NCBI RefSeq assembly: GCF_031455295.1
Contig: NZ_JAVDSL010000001.1
Coordinates: forward strand, 434,001-498,000
Source: Leifsonia sp. 1010
Lineage (GTDB): Bacteria > Actinomycetota > Actinomycetes > Actinomycetales > Microbacteriaceae
Reading direction: 5' to 3'
Length of the DNA stretch: 64,000 bases
Shown in pieces: positions 24,497-32,974 of this stretch. Position 1 is the first letter of the stretch. Each line of letters opens with the position of its first letter. The translations under genes and the position numbers were made by a program. The notes beneath the pieces are model-generated. The model searched no databases, was not told where the DNA came from, and saw only the letters and a program-made list of their open reading frames with translations.

Positions 24497-25231
24497 TCAG
24501 AACCAGTAGGAGTAGTGCGACACCGGCCGGAAGCCCAGCGACGCGTAGAGGGCGTGGGCCGCGGCGTTGTCCGCGAGCACCTGCAGCCACAGGCCGCTGA
24601 CACCGTGCTCGGCGGATGCGGTGGAGAGCGCCTGGACGAGCGCGCGGGCGAGCCCGCGGCGCCGGGCCTCCGGACGCGTCGCGACGGCGTACAGCCCTCC
24701 CCACTCGCCCACGAGCGCGAGCCGGGCGACGGGGTCCGGCGCGGCCAGGTCGCCGTGCGCGGCGTACAGAGCCGGACCGCCGCGGAGGATGCGCGCGGCG
24801 ACATCGCGCTCGGCGGCTCCGCCCCGGCCGTCGACGGACCACCAGGTGTCGAGCCACGCCTCGTCCGGACAGTCGGTGATCCGCACGGCGGGATCGACCG
24901 CGGGCACCGCGGCGGCGGCACGGTCGGCAACGAGGATGTCCGTCGGCGAGTGGTCGCGATACCCGCGTCCGCGGAGCACATCGGTCAGCGCGGGAGACGA
25001 GGCGGGGCTCACCTGGAACACCGGAGGGAGGGACCGCGCGGCGTACCAGCGCTCGGCCGCATCCACCGCGGAGTCGAGATCGTCGACGGCACCCGAGGTC
25101 AGAACCGAGTTCGCCCGGTTGGTGACGCCGGAGGAGGCGCGCAGCGTCCACCCTTCCAGCTGCTCGCGTTCGAGCGCCGGCCAGCCATGGTCGGCGAGGC
25201 GATCGAGGGAGGCGGCGTCAGGGAGGAGCAC
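24497..25231 (-). CDS. GNAT family N-acetyltransferase
   Basis: The 244-residue product contains a C-terminal GNAT domain with the acetyl-CoA loop YAVATRPEARRRGLARALVQ (about 180-199) and LQVLADNAAAHALYASLGF, a strongly typical motif B. The N-terminal half is a degenerate second GNAT-like lobe. The substrate is unknown. The start is GTG at 25229-25231, preceded by TAGCGT with 6 nt between, so the mRNA is probably leaderless. It is divergent from the 110-residue gene at 25269, which has the same arrangement. Confidence 0.83.
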   Translation of the reverse strand: MLLPDAASLDRLADHGWPALEREQLEGWTLRASSGVTNRANSVLTSGAVDDLDSAVDAAERWYAARSLPPVFQVSPASSPALTDVLRGRGYRDHSPTDILVADRAAAAVPAVDPAVRITDCPDEAWLDTWWSVDGRGGAAERDVAARILRGGPALYAAHGDLAAPDPVARLALVGEWGGLYAVATRPEARRRGLARALVQALSTASAEHGVSGLWLQVLADNAAAHALYASLGFRPVSHYSYWF

Positions 25232-25268
25232 CTGTCGACGCTAGCGCAGGCGGCGTACCGTGCGTCGC

Positions 25269-25601
25269 ATGACCGACACCCGAACCGAGACCCCGGCCGA
25301 CAGCCCGGCCGCGGAAGCGCTGACCGAGAGCGAGATCGCCGGGCTGAGCGCGAAGACCGTCGCCCACGTCATCCACTACCGGCGGAAGACGTACGTGACC
25401 AAGCCGTCAGAAGGCTATGCGCTGCTCAAGCGCGTCCGCACCCTGCTGCGCGACGGGACGACGGATCTCGTCCCGCTGGTGCACCGCGACGGCTTCGTCT
25501 GGCTGGCCGTCGGGCCCAGCATCCCGATCGCGATCGACGAGATCGAGACCGACCCCGGACACAGCGAGAAGCACACGCTCAAGCGGCTGGGTCTCGACTA
25601 G
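25269..25601 (+). CDS. Hypothetical protein, about 110 residues
   Basis: This is a soluble mixed-charge protein with a disordered N-terminus (TDTRTETPADSPAAEALTES) followed by a compact region, SAKTVAHVIHYRRKTYVTKP to DEIETDPGHSEKHTLKRLGL. No family is recognised. The ATG lies 7 nt after TACCGT (25256-25261) and lacks a ribosome-binding site. A 17-bp hairpin terminator follows its stop and separates it from the convergent galU gene. Confidence 0.7.
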   Translation: MTDTRTETPADSPAAEALTESEIAGLSAKTVAHVIHYRRKTYVTKPSEGYALLKRVRTLLRDGTTDLVPLVHRDGFVWLAVGPSIPIAIDEIETDPGHSEKHTLKRLGLD

Positions 25602-25625
25602 CCGACCCGCCATACCTGACGCGAC

Positions 25626-25663
25626 TCGGCCCGAGCCGTGACTGTGGTCACGGCTCGGGCCGA
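25626..25663. terminator. Perfect 17-bp hairpin, bidirectional terminator
   Basis: TCGGCCCGAGCCGTGAC pairs with its exact inverse (25647-25663) around a TGTG loop. It lies between the convergent 25269 gene and galU. Confidence 0.8.
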
Positions 25664-25683
25664 TGCGACGGCGCGCCTGGCCG

Positions 25684-26724
25684 TCAGGCGACGGGAGCGG
25701 GCACCAGTTCGCGCGTCGGAGCGACCTTGGCGGCCGCGGTCTTCACTCGAGGCTTGGGCGCGGCGGCCGCGGCTGGCGCCGGAACGGCGACCGGGAGCGC
25801 GGGGAACGTCGGGATCGGCGCGGTCTCGGCCGGCCCGGCGTTCATGGCGAACTCCTTGAGCCACGGCAGGAGCTCGGGTCCGAGATCCTCCCGGGCGACC
25901 GCCATCTGCACGATCGCCTTCAGGTAGTCGAGCCGATCGCCGGTGTCGTAGCGACGCCCGCGGAAGATGACGCCGTGCACACCGCCCGTCCACGCCGGAG
26001 CGGTCGCGAGCCCTTCGAGCGCATCCGTCAGCTGGATCTCTCCGCCCTTGCCCGGCTCCGTCTTCTCCAGGATGTCGAAGATCTCGGGCCGCAGGACGTA
26101 CCGGCCGATGACCGCGTAGTTCGACGGCGCGTTCTCGCGGCTGGGCTTCTCGACGAGGCCCGTGATGCGCACCACATCCTCGTCGTCCGTCTCGACCACC
26201 GCGGCGGCGCCGTAGAGGTGGATGGACTCCGGCGGCACCTCCATCAGGGCGACGACGGTCGTGTTGAGCGCGTGCTGCACTTCGAGCATCCGCGCGAGCA
26301 GCGGGTCGCGGGCATCGATGATGTCGTCGCCGAGGAGCACGGCGAACGGCTCGTGCCCGATGTGCATCTTGGCGCGGAGCACCGCGTGCCCGAGGCCCTT
26401 CGGGTCGCCCTGCCGCACGTAGTGCATGTCGGCGAGGGAGGTCGAGTAGCTGACCTTGAGGAGCTTGTCGCGGTCGCCCTTCTTCTCGAGGGCGTCCTCC
26501 AGCTCCGCGTTGCGGTCGAAGTGGTTCTCGAGCGCGTTCTTGTTGCGGCCGGTGATGAGGAGCACATCGTTGAGGCCCGAGGTGACGGCCTCCTCGACGA
26601 CGTACTGGATGGCCGGCTTGTCGACCACCGGGAGCATCTCCTTCGGCATGGCCTTGGTCGCCGGCAGGAAGCGCGTTCCCAATCCCGCCGCCGGAATAAC
26701 CGCCTTCGTCACGTAACTGGTCAT
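25684..26724 (-). CDS. galU: UTP-glucose-1-phosphate uridylyltransferase
   Basis: It makes UDP-glucose from UTP and glucose-1-phosphate in the cytoplasm. The 346-residue protein has the nucleotide-binding AVIPAAGLGTRFLPATKAMPKE (split near residue 18), the metal/UDP region LLGDDIIDARDP, VEKPSRENAPSNYAVIGRYV, and GEIQLTDALEGLA. A C-terminal tail of about 50 residues (from about 297) is Ala/Pro/Lys-rich and not part of the catalytic fold. AAGGAG precedes the ATG. It is the last gene of the minus-strand exopolysaccharide operon and feeds the UDP-glucose dehydrogenase upstream. A long inverted repeat sits between the two genes. Confidence 0.93.
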   Translation of the reverse strand: MTSYVTKAVIPAAGLGTRFLPATKAMPKEMLPVVDKPAIQYVVEEAVTSGLNDVLLITGRNKNALENHFDRNAELEDALEKKGDRDKLLKVSYSTSLADMHYVRQGDPKGLGHAVLRAKMHIGHEPFAVLLGDDIIDARDPLLARMLEVQHALNTTVVALMEVPPESIHLYGAAAVVETDDEDVVRITGLVEKPSRENAPSNYAVIGRYVLRPEIFDILEKTEPGKGGEIQLTDALEGLATAPAWTGGVHGVIFRGRRYDTGDRLDYLKAIVQMAVAREDLGPELLPWLKEFAMNAGPAETAPIPTFPALPVAVPAPAAAAAPKPRVKTAAAKVAPTRELVPAPVA

Positions 26725-26748
26725 GGTCGTTCTCCTTGTCTTCCTCGC

Positions 26749-26806
26749 CGAGGTGCACGTTGTTGCGGTCGACACGCCGTGCGACTGCGCAACGACGTGC
26801 ACCTCG
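26749..26806. repeat. Long inverted repeat, family 1, upstream of galU
   Basis: The arm CGAGGTGCACGTTGTTGCG (from 26749) is mirrored at 26782-26806 with one mismatch and a 2-nt bulge. The loop is about 10 nt. The arm core CGARGTGCACGTYGTKGC is shared with the inverted repeat at 55157-55213. It lies between two co-directional operon genes and just upstream of the galU ribosome-binding site. Confidence 0.85.
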
Positions 26807-26830
26807 ACGAAAGGTGGGGACGGGGTCGGG

Positions 26831-28231
26831 TCAGCGGACGGGGGCGAGGGCTGCGAGGTCGTCGGCCAGCGGAGCGAGCTCGGGCACGGTGCCCATCGCG
26901 AGCACGCTCCACCCGGCGCGGTTCCACGCGGCGGCGTCGAGGCAGTTGCGGCCGTCGATGACCGTCCGGCCCCGGACCAGCTCGCGCAGGGCGGCCGGGT
27001 CGGCCGTCGTGAACTCGTTCCACTCGGTGAGTACGACCGTCAGGTCGGCTCCGGTGAGCGCCTCGTCCATCGAGTCCGCATACCCGAGGGTGGGATAGAG
27101 CCGCTGGGCGGTCTCGCGGGCCTGCGGGTCGTAGACGACGACCTGCGCACCGCGGAGGTGCAGTGCCGCCGCCACGTTGAGGGCGGGCGAGTCGCGCACG
27201 TCGTCGGTGTGGGGCTTGAATGCCGCACCCAGCACGCCGATGCGACGGTTGAGCACCGAACCGCCGAGCGCCTTCAGCGCCAGGTCGATGACCCGCTGAC
27301 GGCGACCCATGTTGATCTCGTCCACCTGTTGCAGCAGACCGACCGCGGCGTGCGCTCCCAGCTCGTTCGAGCGGTACATGAGAGCGCGGATGTCCTTCGG
27401 CAGGCACCCGCCGCCGAAGCCGAGGCCGGCGTTGAGGAACTGACGGCCGATCCGCACATCGTGGCCGAGAGCGTCCGCGAGCAGCGAAACGTCCGCCCCG
27501 GCTGCGTCGCACACCTCGGCGATCGCGTTGATGAACGAGATCTTCGTGGCGAGGAAGGCGTTGGCGCTGACCTTCACCAGCTCCGCCGTCGGCAGGTCGG
27601 CCACGAGGACCGGGCAGCCCTCGGAGATCGGCTTCTCGTAGATGCGGCGGAGGGTGGCCTCGGCCTTCGCGGAGGTTCCGCCGAACACGAGACGGTCGGG
27701 CGAGAGCGTGTCGTCCACCGCCTTGCCTTCGCGCAGGAACTCGGGATTCCAGACGAGCTCGACATCGATCCCTGCAGGCACGGCGTCCGCGATGATCGCG
27801 CGGAGCCGCGCGCCCGTCCCGACCGGCACCGTCGACTTGCCCACGATGAGCCCGTCGTGGGTGAGGTTCTCGGCGATGCCGCGGGCCGCAGCCTCCACGT
27901 AGGAGAGGTTGGCCGCGAACGAGCCCGACTGCTGGGGCGTGCCGACGCAGATGAAGTGCACATCGGAGACGGCGACGGCCTCGGCGAGGTCGGTCGTGAA
28001 CGTGAGGCGCCCGGCGGCGACGTTCCGGCGGATGAGCTCCGGCAGGCCGGGCTCGAAGAACGGAGCGCGTCCCTCCTTCAGCTCCTCGACCTTGCGCGGG
28101 TCGGTGTCGACGCCGACGACGTCGAAGCCGAGCTCGGCCATGGCGGCCGCGTGGGTGGCGCCGAGGTAGCCGGTGCCGATCACGCTGATGCGGGGTGCGG
28201 GCTGGACCTTGGACTTCTTGGGAGCGGTCAT
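26831..28231 (-). CDS. ugd: UDP-glucose 6-dehydrogenase
   Basis: It oxidises UDP-glucose twice with NAD+ to UDP-glucuronate. The 466-residue protein has the Rossmann motif GTGYLG (19-24), the central VGKSTVPVGTG region, the substrate loop around WNPEFLREGKAVDD (161-174), and the catalytic Cys276 in GFGGGCLPKD, followed by the C-terminal UDP-binding domain (GAAFKPHTDDVRDSPAL). It lies 21 nt after the GH26 gene and upstream of galU. With the HAS-like synthase, it supplies a uronic-acid donor for polysaccharide synthesis, equivalent to hasB. Confidence 0.93.
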   Translation of the reverse strand: MTAPKKSKVQPAPRISVIGTGYLGATHAAAMAELGFDVVGVDTDPRKVEELKEGRAPFFEPGLPELIRRNVAAGRLTFTTDLAEAVAVSDVHFICVGTPQQSGSFAANLSYVEAAARGIAENLTHDGLIVGKSTVPVGTGARLRAIIADAVPAGIDVELVWNPEFLREGKAVDDTLSPDRLVFGGTSAKAEATLRRIYEKPISEGCPVLVADLPTAELVKVSANAFLATKISFINAIAEVCDAAGADVSLLADALGHDVRIGRQFLNAGLGFGGGCLPKDIRALMYRSNELGAHAAVGLLQQVDEINMGRRQRVIDLALKALGGSVLNRRIGVLGAAFKPHTDDVRDSPALNVAAALHLRGAQVVVYDPQARETAQRLYPTLGYADSMDEALTGADLTVVLTEWNEFTTADPAALRELVRGRTVIDGRNCLDAAAWNRAGWSVLAMGTVPELAPLADDLAALAPVR

Positions 28232-28252
28232 GGCGATCGTCCTTTCTGGTGG

Positions 28253-29740
28253 TCAGGGAGCGGGAGTGAGGGCGAAGTCGTCCTCAGGTCTGGTCAGGCC
28301 GGTGATGAAGGCGGAGAGCGAGTCCGCCCGGGAGTCGATGCGCCAGTCGTTTGTGGCGCGGACGCCTTCGACGTAGCTGGTCACCGCGAGGTTGAACCAG
28401 GAGAAGCCGATGATGTCGTCGTTCTCCGGTTTCGCGAGCGCCTGGAAGAATGAGGTGATCCAGGCGGCCTTGTGGCCTTCCGTCTCCGACGCCCCGACCT
28501 CGGCGAGGATGATCGGCTTGCTCGTGATGGAGCGCAGCTCGTTGAGGCTCGTCTTGAACGTGTAGTCGAAGCTGAAGTCGTTGTCGGGCTTGTACGGCGG
28601 GCGCAGGTATCCGGAGAGTCCGACCCAGTCGACGTACGCGTCGCCCGGGTACAGCGACTGGAGGTAGCCGGGCGCCTTGTGCGCGGCAGGCAGGTTGTTG
28701 ACGATGTTCGGCGCCCAGACCCAGACGACCAGGTTGTTGGCGCCCTCCTGCTGGAAGACGTCGTGGACGTGGCGCCACATCTTCACGTAGTCGCCCGCGC
28801 TGTTGCCGTTGATCGAGTTGCCCTGCCCGTCGGTCTCCGCCCACGGGTACCAGATGCCGTTCATCTCGTGGTCGAGGCGGATCGCCAGCGGCAGACCGGT
28901 GGCCACGATGTCCTTGGCGTACTGGTGGAGGTAGGAGTCGAAGTCGCCGCGGATGATGTTCGGGAGCGAGTACGCCGGCGCATTGACGGTGTCGTTGCCC
29001 GCGTCGATGGGACGCGATTCCCAGGTCATCATCGGCATCCGGCCCTGCTGCCAGGAGCGGGTGACGGCGTTGGCACGGAAGGTCTCATCCCAGCCGCTGA
29101 AGTAGCCGACCATGTTGGGTGAGACGCCGACCTTCGAGCTCGTCGCGTCGAAGGTGGCCCAGTTGAACGGGGCCTGCTCGGTGTACATGCCGTAGTAGCG
29201 CTTGGCGGGGTTGACCAGGTCGGCGCGCGCAGGCGCGGTGATCGGGGCGGCGGCGTCTCCCCCGGACGACCCGGACGAACCGGAGCCGCTGTGACCCGAC
29301 GCAGTGGAGCCCGACGCGGTCGAGCCGGAGGTGCCCTTCGCCTGGGCGGCGGACAGCTGCGCCTTCACGCTGGCGAGCTGGCTCTCGGCCGCGGCGGCCT
29401 TCTGCTGGGCGGTGGCGAGCTGCTTGGCGGCAGCGGCCTGGGCGGCGAGGGTCGCCTTCTGCAGCGCGGTCAGCTTGCCCTTCTGCGAGGCGATCGTCTC
29501 GGTGGCCTTGTCGAGATTGCGCTTGAGTTCGGCGTTCTGGGCCGCGAAGGGGGTGACGGCCGTCGCCGCCTGGTCGACGACCTTGCGGAGCGGGGCGCCG
29601 GTCGGCGACACCCAGACGTAGGCGGAGATGCCGACGAGGACGGCCGTCAGGACGAGGGCCGCGACGGCGGTCGCCTGCGAGCGGGACTTGGACTGGGACC
29701 ACCAGGCGGCGGCCCGTGCGGGGGCGGTCTGGTCAGACAA
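28253..29740 (-). CDS. Membrane-anchored GH26 (beta-mannanase-like) glycosidase with a coiled-coil stalk
   Basis: This 495-residue protein has one N-terminal membrane span (about 24-42), an Ala/Gln/Lys-rich coiled coil (about 55-135), a Ser/Gly linker (136-165), and a GH26-type TIM barrel (about 175-480). The acid/base E292 is in RLDHEMNGIWYPW and the probable nucleophile E414 in ILAEVGASE. The start is a TTG at 29738-29740 with GGAGG upstream, overlapping the synthase gene by 8 nt. The catalytic domain would face outside, held off the membrane beside the synthase. It may trim, release or proofread the nascent polymer, which is inference from context. Confidence 0.87.
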   Translation of the reverse strand: MSDQTAPARAAAWWSQSKSRSQATAVAALVLTAVLVGISAYVWVSPTGAPLRKVVDQAATAVTPFAAQNAELKRNLDKATETIASQKGKLTALQKATLAAQAAAAKQLATAQQKAAAAESQLASVKAQLSAAQAKGTSGSTASGSTASGHSGSGSSGSSGGDAAAPITAPARADLVNPAKRYYGMYTEQAPFNWATFDATSSKVGVSPNMVGYFSGWDETFRANAVTRSWQQGRMPMMTWESRPIDAGNDTVNAPAYSLPNIIRGDFDSYLHQYAKDIVATGLPLAIRLDHEMNGIWYPWAETDGQGNSINGNSAGDYVKMWRHVHDVFQQEGANNLVVWVWAPNIVNNLPAAHKAPGYLQSLYPGDAYVDWVGLSGYLRPPYKPDNDFSFDYTFKTSLNELRSITSKPIILAEVGASETEGHKAAWITSFFQALAKPENDDIIGFSWFNLAVTSYVEGVRATNDWRIDSRADSLSAFITGLTRPEDDFALTPAP

Positions 29741-31265
29741 GGAAGAGAGCCTCCAGGGTCAGGATCGCGATTCCGATCAGGTACGGGATGGCGGCGAGCG
29801 GGTTGAACTTGCGGCGGCTGGCCTTCGCGGGCTTGGCGGCGGGAGCGGTGGCTGCCGCCTTGACCTCGGCCCTGGTCGCGAGCTGCGTGCGGGTGGCCAG
29901 CGCGGTCGCGGTGGTCATGCCGCCCACGGAGTCGGGCAGGGCGGGCGCCGCGTGGCCCGACGGAGCGGCACCGGTGGCGTGCGCCGCGATCTCCTCCTCG
30001 GAGCTGATCTCCGCGGGACCGCCGGCGTAGGCGCCGGCGCGAGTGCCCCATCCACTGGCGTGCGCCATCCGGAAGAACCCGATCAGGCGGATCGGCATGA
30101 GGAAGAACGTCGACACGATGATGAACACCGGCAGGCGGAAGAAGTCACTGGGCTTCTCGGAGAGGTGGCGGATCTGCCGGATGGACATGCTGATCACCGA
30201 CGACGCGACCATCAGCGCCACGACGGTGAGGATGCCGCCCTCGATCCCGTAGGACTTCAGGAAGCCCTCGTAGAAGTTGTAGCCGCCGCCGGTGATCGAG
30301 CGGTAGATCCAGCCGCCGATGACGCCGGCCAGCATGAACGGCAGGATGATGTCCATCACGAAGAAGAACGCCAGCACCGGGGCGTGCCCGAGCATCCACG
30401 GGAGCATGCGGAAGGTGTTGTACTGGCTGCCGCGCGCCCAGCGGAGCTGCTGCTTGAAGAGCTTCTTCACCTTCAGCGGGGCGTCCGTGTAGACCAGGCT
30501 GGTGTGCTGGTAGACGGTGCGGTAGCCCTCCTTCAGCGTGAGGTTCGTCAGCGTCCGGTCGTCGGAGACCTCGAGGAAGACGCCGAGGAACTTCTCGGTC
30601 ATGAACTTGTCCATGACCCGCATCAGGATCGAGCGGCGGAACGCGATCGTCCGGCCGGGAAGGCAGCCGATCTGGCCGACGACGCTCTGCGCGGGCATCG
30701 AGTAGAGCGCGCGGGAGTTCTCCAGCCAGTCCGCCCAGCGGGTGATCCAGCTGCGGGTGGGCTCCAGGATGCGCTGCTTCGTGGTCACGCCGCCGACGCG
30801 GTCGTCCGCGAACGGCTTGACGAGCTCCGCCAGCGTGCCCTCGGTCCAGATCGTGTCGGAGTCGACGAGGACCGTGATCTCGCCGGTCGACATCTTGGTG
30901 CCGATCATGACGGCGTTGCGCTTTCCGGGGATGGGCGTGTGGACCCAGCGCACCAGCGGCGCGAACTCCTCGCACACCTCGGCGAGCTCGGGGTTGGGGG
31001 CGCCGTTGATGACGACGATGATCTCGCCCGGCTTCTGCTCGACCATGCGGCCGAGGACGTCGCGGAACAGGTCGAGCGGCTCGTCGACGACCGGGACGAC
31101 CACGCTGGTCGTGCCGGTGAACTCGCCGGTGTAGGCGCGGTAGCGCCGGGACATGAGCACTTTGACGATCCAGATGACCCAGATCAGCGCCGAGTAGATC
31201 GCGAAGAGGTAGAACTCGGGATGCCCGCCCAGCATGTGGCGGAGCTGCAACAGGAAGATGAACAC
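29733..31265 (-). CDS. Processive membrane glycosyltransferase family 2, hyaluronan-synthase-like
   Basis: This 510-residue polysaccharide synthase has one N-terminal span (about 19-37), a GT-A catalytic domain with VDSDTIW (D135, D137) and SDDRTLTN (234-241), the processivity motif QQLRWARG (272-279), then several C-terminal spans. Stretches such as RTVYQHTSLVYTDAP and the closing WGTR are like streptococcal HasA. An Ala-rich C-terminal tail ends in one more hydrophobic segment (about 490-508), which is unusual. The start is GTG at 31263-31265 with GAGAGG upstream. It heads an operon with GH26, ugd and galU, so a glucuronate-containing polymer is likely. The exact polymer is not known. Confidence 0.88.
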   Translation of the reverse strand: MFIFLLQLRHMLGGHPEFYLFAIYSALIWVIWIVKVLMSRRYRAYTGEFTGTTSVVVPVVDEPLDLFRDVLGRMVEQKPGEIIVVINGAPNPELAEVCEEFAPLVRWVHTPIPGKRNAVMIGTKMSTGEITVLVDSDTIWTEGTLAELVKPFADDRVGGVTTKQRILEPTRSWITRWADWLENSRALYSMPAQSVVGQIGCLPGRTIAFRRSILMRVMDKFMTEKFLGVFLEVSDDRTLTNLTLKEGYRTVYQHTSLVYTDAPLKVKKLFKQQLRWARGSQYNTFRMLPWMLGHAPVLAFFFVMDIILPFMLAGVIGGWIYRSITGGGYNFYEGFLKSYGIEGGILTVVALMVASSVISMSIRQIRHLSEKPSDFFRLPVFIIVSTFFLMPIRLIGFFRMAHASGWGTRAGAYAGGPAEISSEEEIAAHATGAAPSGHAAPALPDSVGGMTTATALATRTQLATRAEVKAAATAPAAKPAKASRRKFNPLAAIPYLIGIAILTLEALFLV

Positions 31266-31716
31266 GGACGGGACCTCTCACGGTGGGGTGGGGGTGGCAT
31301 CCACAGCACTGGGGATCTGGTCGGGTTCGGGTGAGGTCAGTTCTACGGGGCGTGGGAGCGCCCCCGCAAGTGGGGGTGGAACGGGCATCCTCAGCGTGTC
31401 GTGTCGTCCCCCTCGGGGTGGTGTCCGCAGACACGCGGACAGCCGGGTGGGCGTGCGTGATGAGCACCTCCCGACGGGAGTCGCGGGACAGAGAGGCTGA
31501 TCAGCGGCAAGAAATGCATGTAACTCGACTTCACCCCAGGGTGAAGCGCGGCACGCCCGGGATGCGTGATTCTTGTACCCCGGAGGAGGGCCGTCCGGGG
31601 GCTTTCTGAATGTTACGAACTTTTACACGTGCGACATGTGCCGTTCACACGGAACGCCCGTCGGCAGGTCTGCCGACGGGCGTTCGCCCCCTGTCTCCCC
31701 CGGGTCGGTTGCGCGG
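31266..31716. other. 451-bp upstream region of the exopolysaccharide operon, no gene found
   Basis: No frame looks coding. The region holds an interrupted palindrome CTTCACCC-CA-GGGTGAAG (31529-31546), a candidate operator, and a less GC-rich stretch at 31605-31645 (GAATGTTACGAACTTTTACA) suitable for a promoter. The terminator at 31652-31685 closes the region on the right. A leader this long suggests the operon is strongly regulated. Confidence 0.45.
31652..31685. terminator. Perfect 16-bp hairpin terminator
   Basis: GAACGCCCGTCGGCAG pairs with its exact inverse around GT. It lies 31 nt past the stop of the minus-strand gene at 31717 and insulates the exopolysaccharide promoter region from it. 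Confidence 0.8.
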
Positions 31717-32118
31717 TCAGCTGCGCCGCAGTTCCCGTCCGTGCACGGTCACCGCGTAGATGATGAGGAGGTCGACGGTCACCATCGCGATCGACCACCA
31801 CGGCTGGGCCGGAAACGCGATCAGCTGCCCGATGGCGTGCAGCGCCGCGATGAACACCGCGAAGATGCGGGCCCACAGGGCGCCGCGCATGAGGGACAGG
31901 CCTGCGATCAGCATGAGCAGGCCGAGCACGATCGACCACCATCCCCACGCTGTGAGGCTGAACGTCTGGATGCCCGACGACGACACGAAATACCCGGTCG
32001 ACGGCCCGAGCAGGGCGACGATCCCGTAGAACACGTCGAGGATCGCGGCGATGAGCAGGAGCACGGCCGCGAACAGCGCCCAACCCACCCATCCGGAACG
32101 GACTTGCACCTCGGACAT
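31717..32118 (-). CDS. DUF7144-like small membrane protein
   Basis: The 133-residue product has four membrane spans, at about 11-37, 52-75, 82-102 and 108-124. The sequence includes LDVFYGIVALLGPSTGYFVS, WGWWSIVLGLLMLIAGLSLM and FPAQPWWSIAMVTVDLLIIY, which match my recollection of the DUF7144 family of actinobacterial membrane proteins. The start at 32116-32118 has GAGAGG 10 nt upstream. The function is unknown. It is divergent from the nitroreductase. Confidence 0.8.
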   Translation of the reverse strand: MSEVQVRSGWVGWALFAAVLLLIAAILDVFYGIVALLGPSTGYFVSSSGIQTFSLTAWGWWSIVLGLLMLIAGLSLMRGALWARIFAVFIAALHAIGQLIAFPAQPWWSIAMVTVDLLIIYAVTVHGRELRRS

Positions 32119-32287
32119 CGCATCCACCTCTCGGTCTGGACCGCCCAACCTGCGGTCGAGCACAGCATTCCGTGCGCGATGTCGCCGCGGATAGACAGCG
32201 GGAATTTCCTCGGATCCGATGCGTTTACATGGACATAGCCAGGCAATGGAGCCGACAGATTCTGAACGAACACCCTGGAGGAGTTCC

Positions 32288-32878
32288 ATGTCCATCGCCG
32301 AAGCCACCGCGCGCGTCGCCGAGACGTCCGCCCCGCTGCTCCCCGCACTCGCCGAGCGCTGGAGCCCCCGCGCTTTCGACCCCTCGATCGGGATCGACGA
32401 CATCACGCTGCGCTCCGCCCTCGAGGCGGCGCGCTGGTCGCCGTCGGCGGCGAACACGCAGCCGTGGCGCTTCATCGTCGCGCGGCGCGGCACCGAGGCC
32501 TTCGACACGATCGTCGCCAACCTCGCCGGATTCAACACCGTGTGGGCCGGATCCGCGGCGGTCCTGATCGTCGCGGCCGCCGAGGTCGTCGACGAGGAGG
32601 GGAAGGAGCGCCGGTGGGCGACCTACGACCTCGGTCAGGCCGTCGCACACCTCACCATCCAGGCCCACCACGACGGGCTCCACGCGCACCAGATGGGCGG
32701 ATTCGATGCGGAGGCGCTGCGGGAGGCCTTCCAGCTCGGCGAGCGCTTCGAGCCGGTATCCGTCACCGCGCTGGGCGTGCTCGGCGACGCCGAGACCCTC
32801 CCCGAGCCGCTGCGCACCCGCGAGTCCGCGCCGCGCACCCGCCGTCCGCTCGACGAGATCGCCGAACTGCACGGCTGA
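32288..32878 (+). CDS. Nitroreductase family protein
   Basis: This is an FMN-dependent NAD(P)H oxidoreductase of 196 residues. The FMN-binding N-terminal segments are ERWSPRAFDPSIG and EAARWSPSAANTQPWRFIVA (about 47-66), typical of the family. DLGQAVAHLTIQAHHDGLHA is the dimer-core helix. The substrate is unknown; such enzymes reduce nitroaromatics, quinones or flavins. GGAGGA precedes the ATG by 5 nt. A hairpin terminator lies 22 nt past the stop. Confidence 0.88.
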   Translation: MSIAEATARVAETSAPLLPALAERWSPRAFDPSIGIDDITLRSALEAARWSPSAANTQPWRFIVARRGTEAFDTIVANLAGFNTVWAGSAAVLIVAAAEVVDEEGKERRWATYDLGQAVAHLTIQAHHDGLHAHQMGGFDAEALREAFQLGERFEPVSVTALGVLGDAETLPEPLRTRESAPRTRRPLDEIAELHG

Positions 32879-32900
32879 TCGCGTCAGGACCGCAAACGAC

Positions 32901-32942
32901 ACGGCGCCCGCCGGGATGTGTTCATCCCCCGGCGGGCGCCGT
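32901..32942. terminator. Hairpin terminator between nitroreductase and alcohol dehydrogenase genes
   Basis: ACGGCGCCCGCCGGGATG pairs with a nearly exact inverse ending at 32942 (2-nt bulge), loop about 4 nt. TTCTGTCTG follows on the plus strand. The flanking genes converge here. Confidence 0.82.
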
Positions 32943-32974
32943 TCTGTCTGCGTCAGACCCTACGGTCGCGCGCC

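Noticed and set aside
25626-25663. Including the 25626, 31652, 32901 and 34054 stems in the unusual repeat group
   Set aside because: They are compact GC stems with loops of 2-4 nt right after genes, as expected of ordinary terminators.
29733-31265. Naming the GT2 gene hasA outright
   Set aside because: Motifs and operon order resemble has genes, but the inserted GH26 and the altered pre-motif (LPGRTIAFRR) leave the polymer uncertain.
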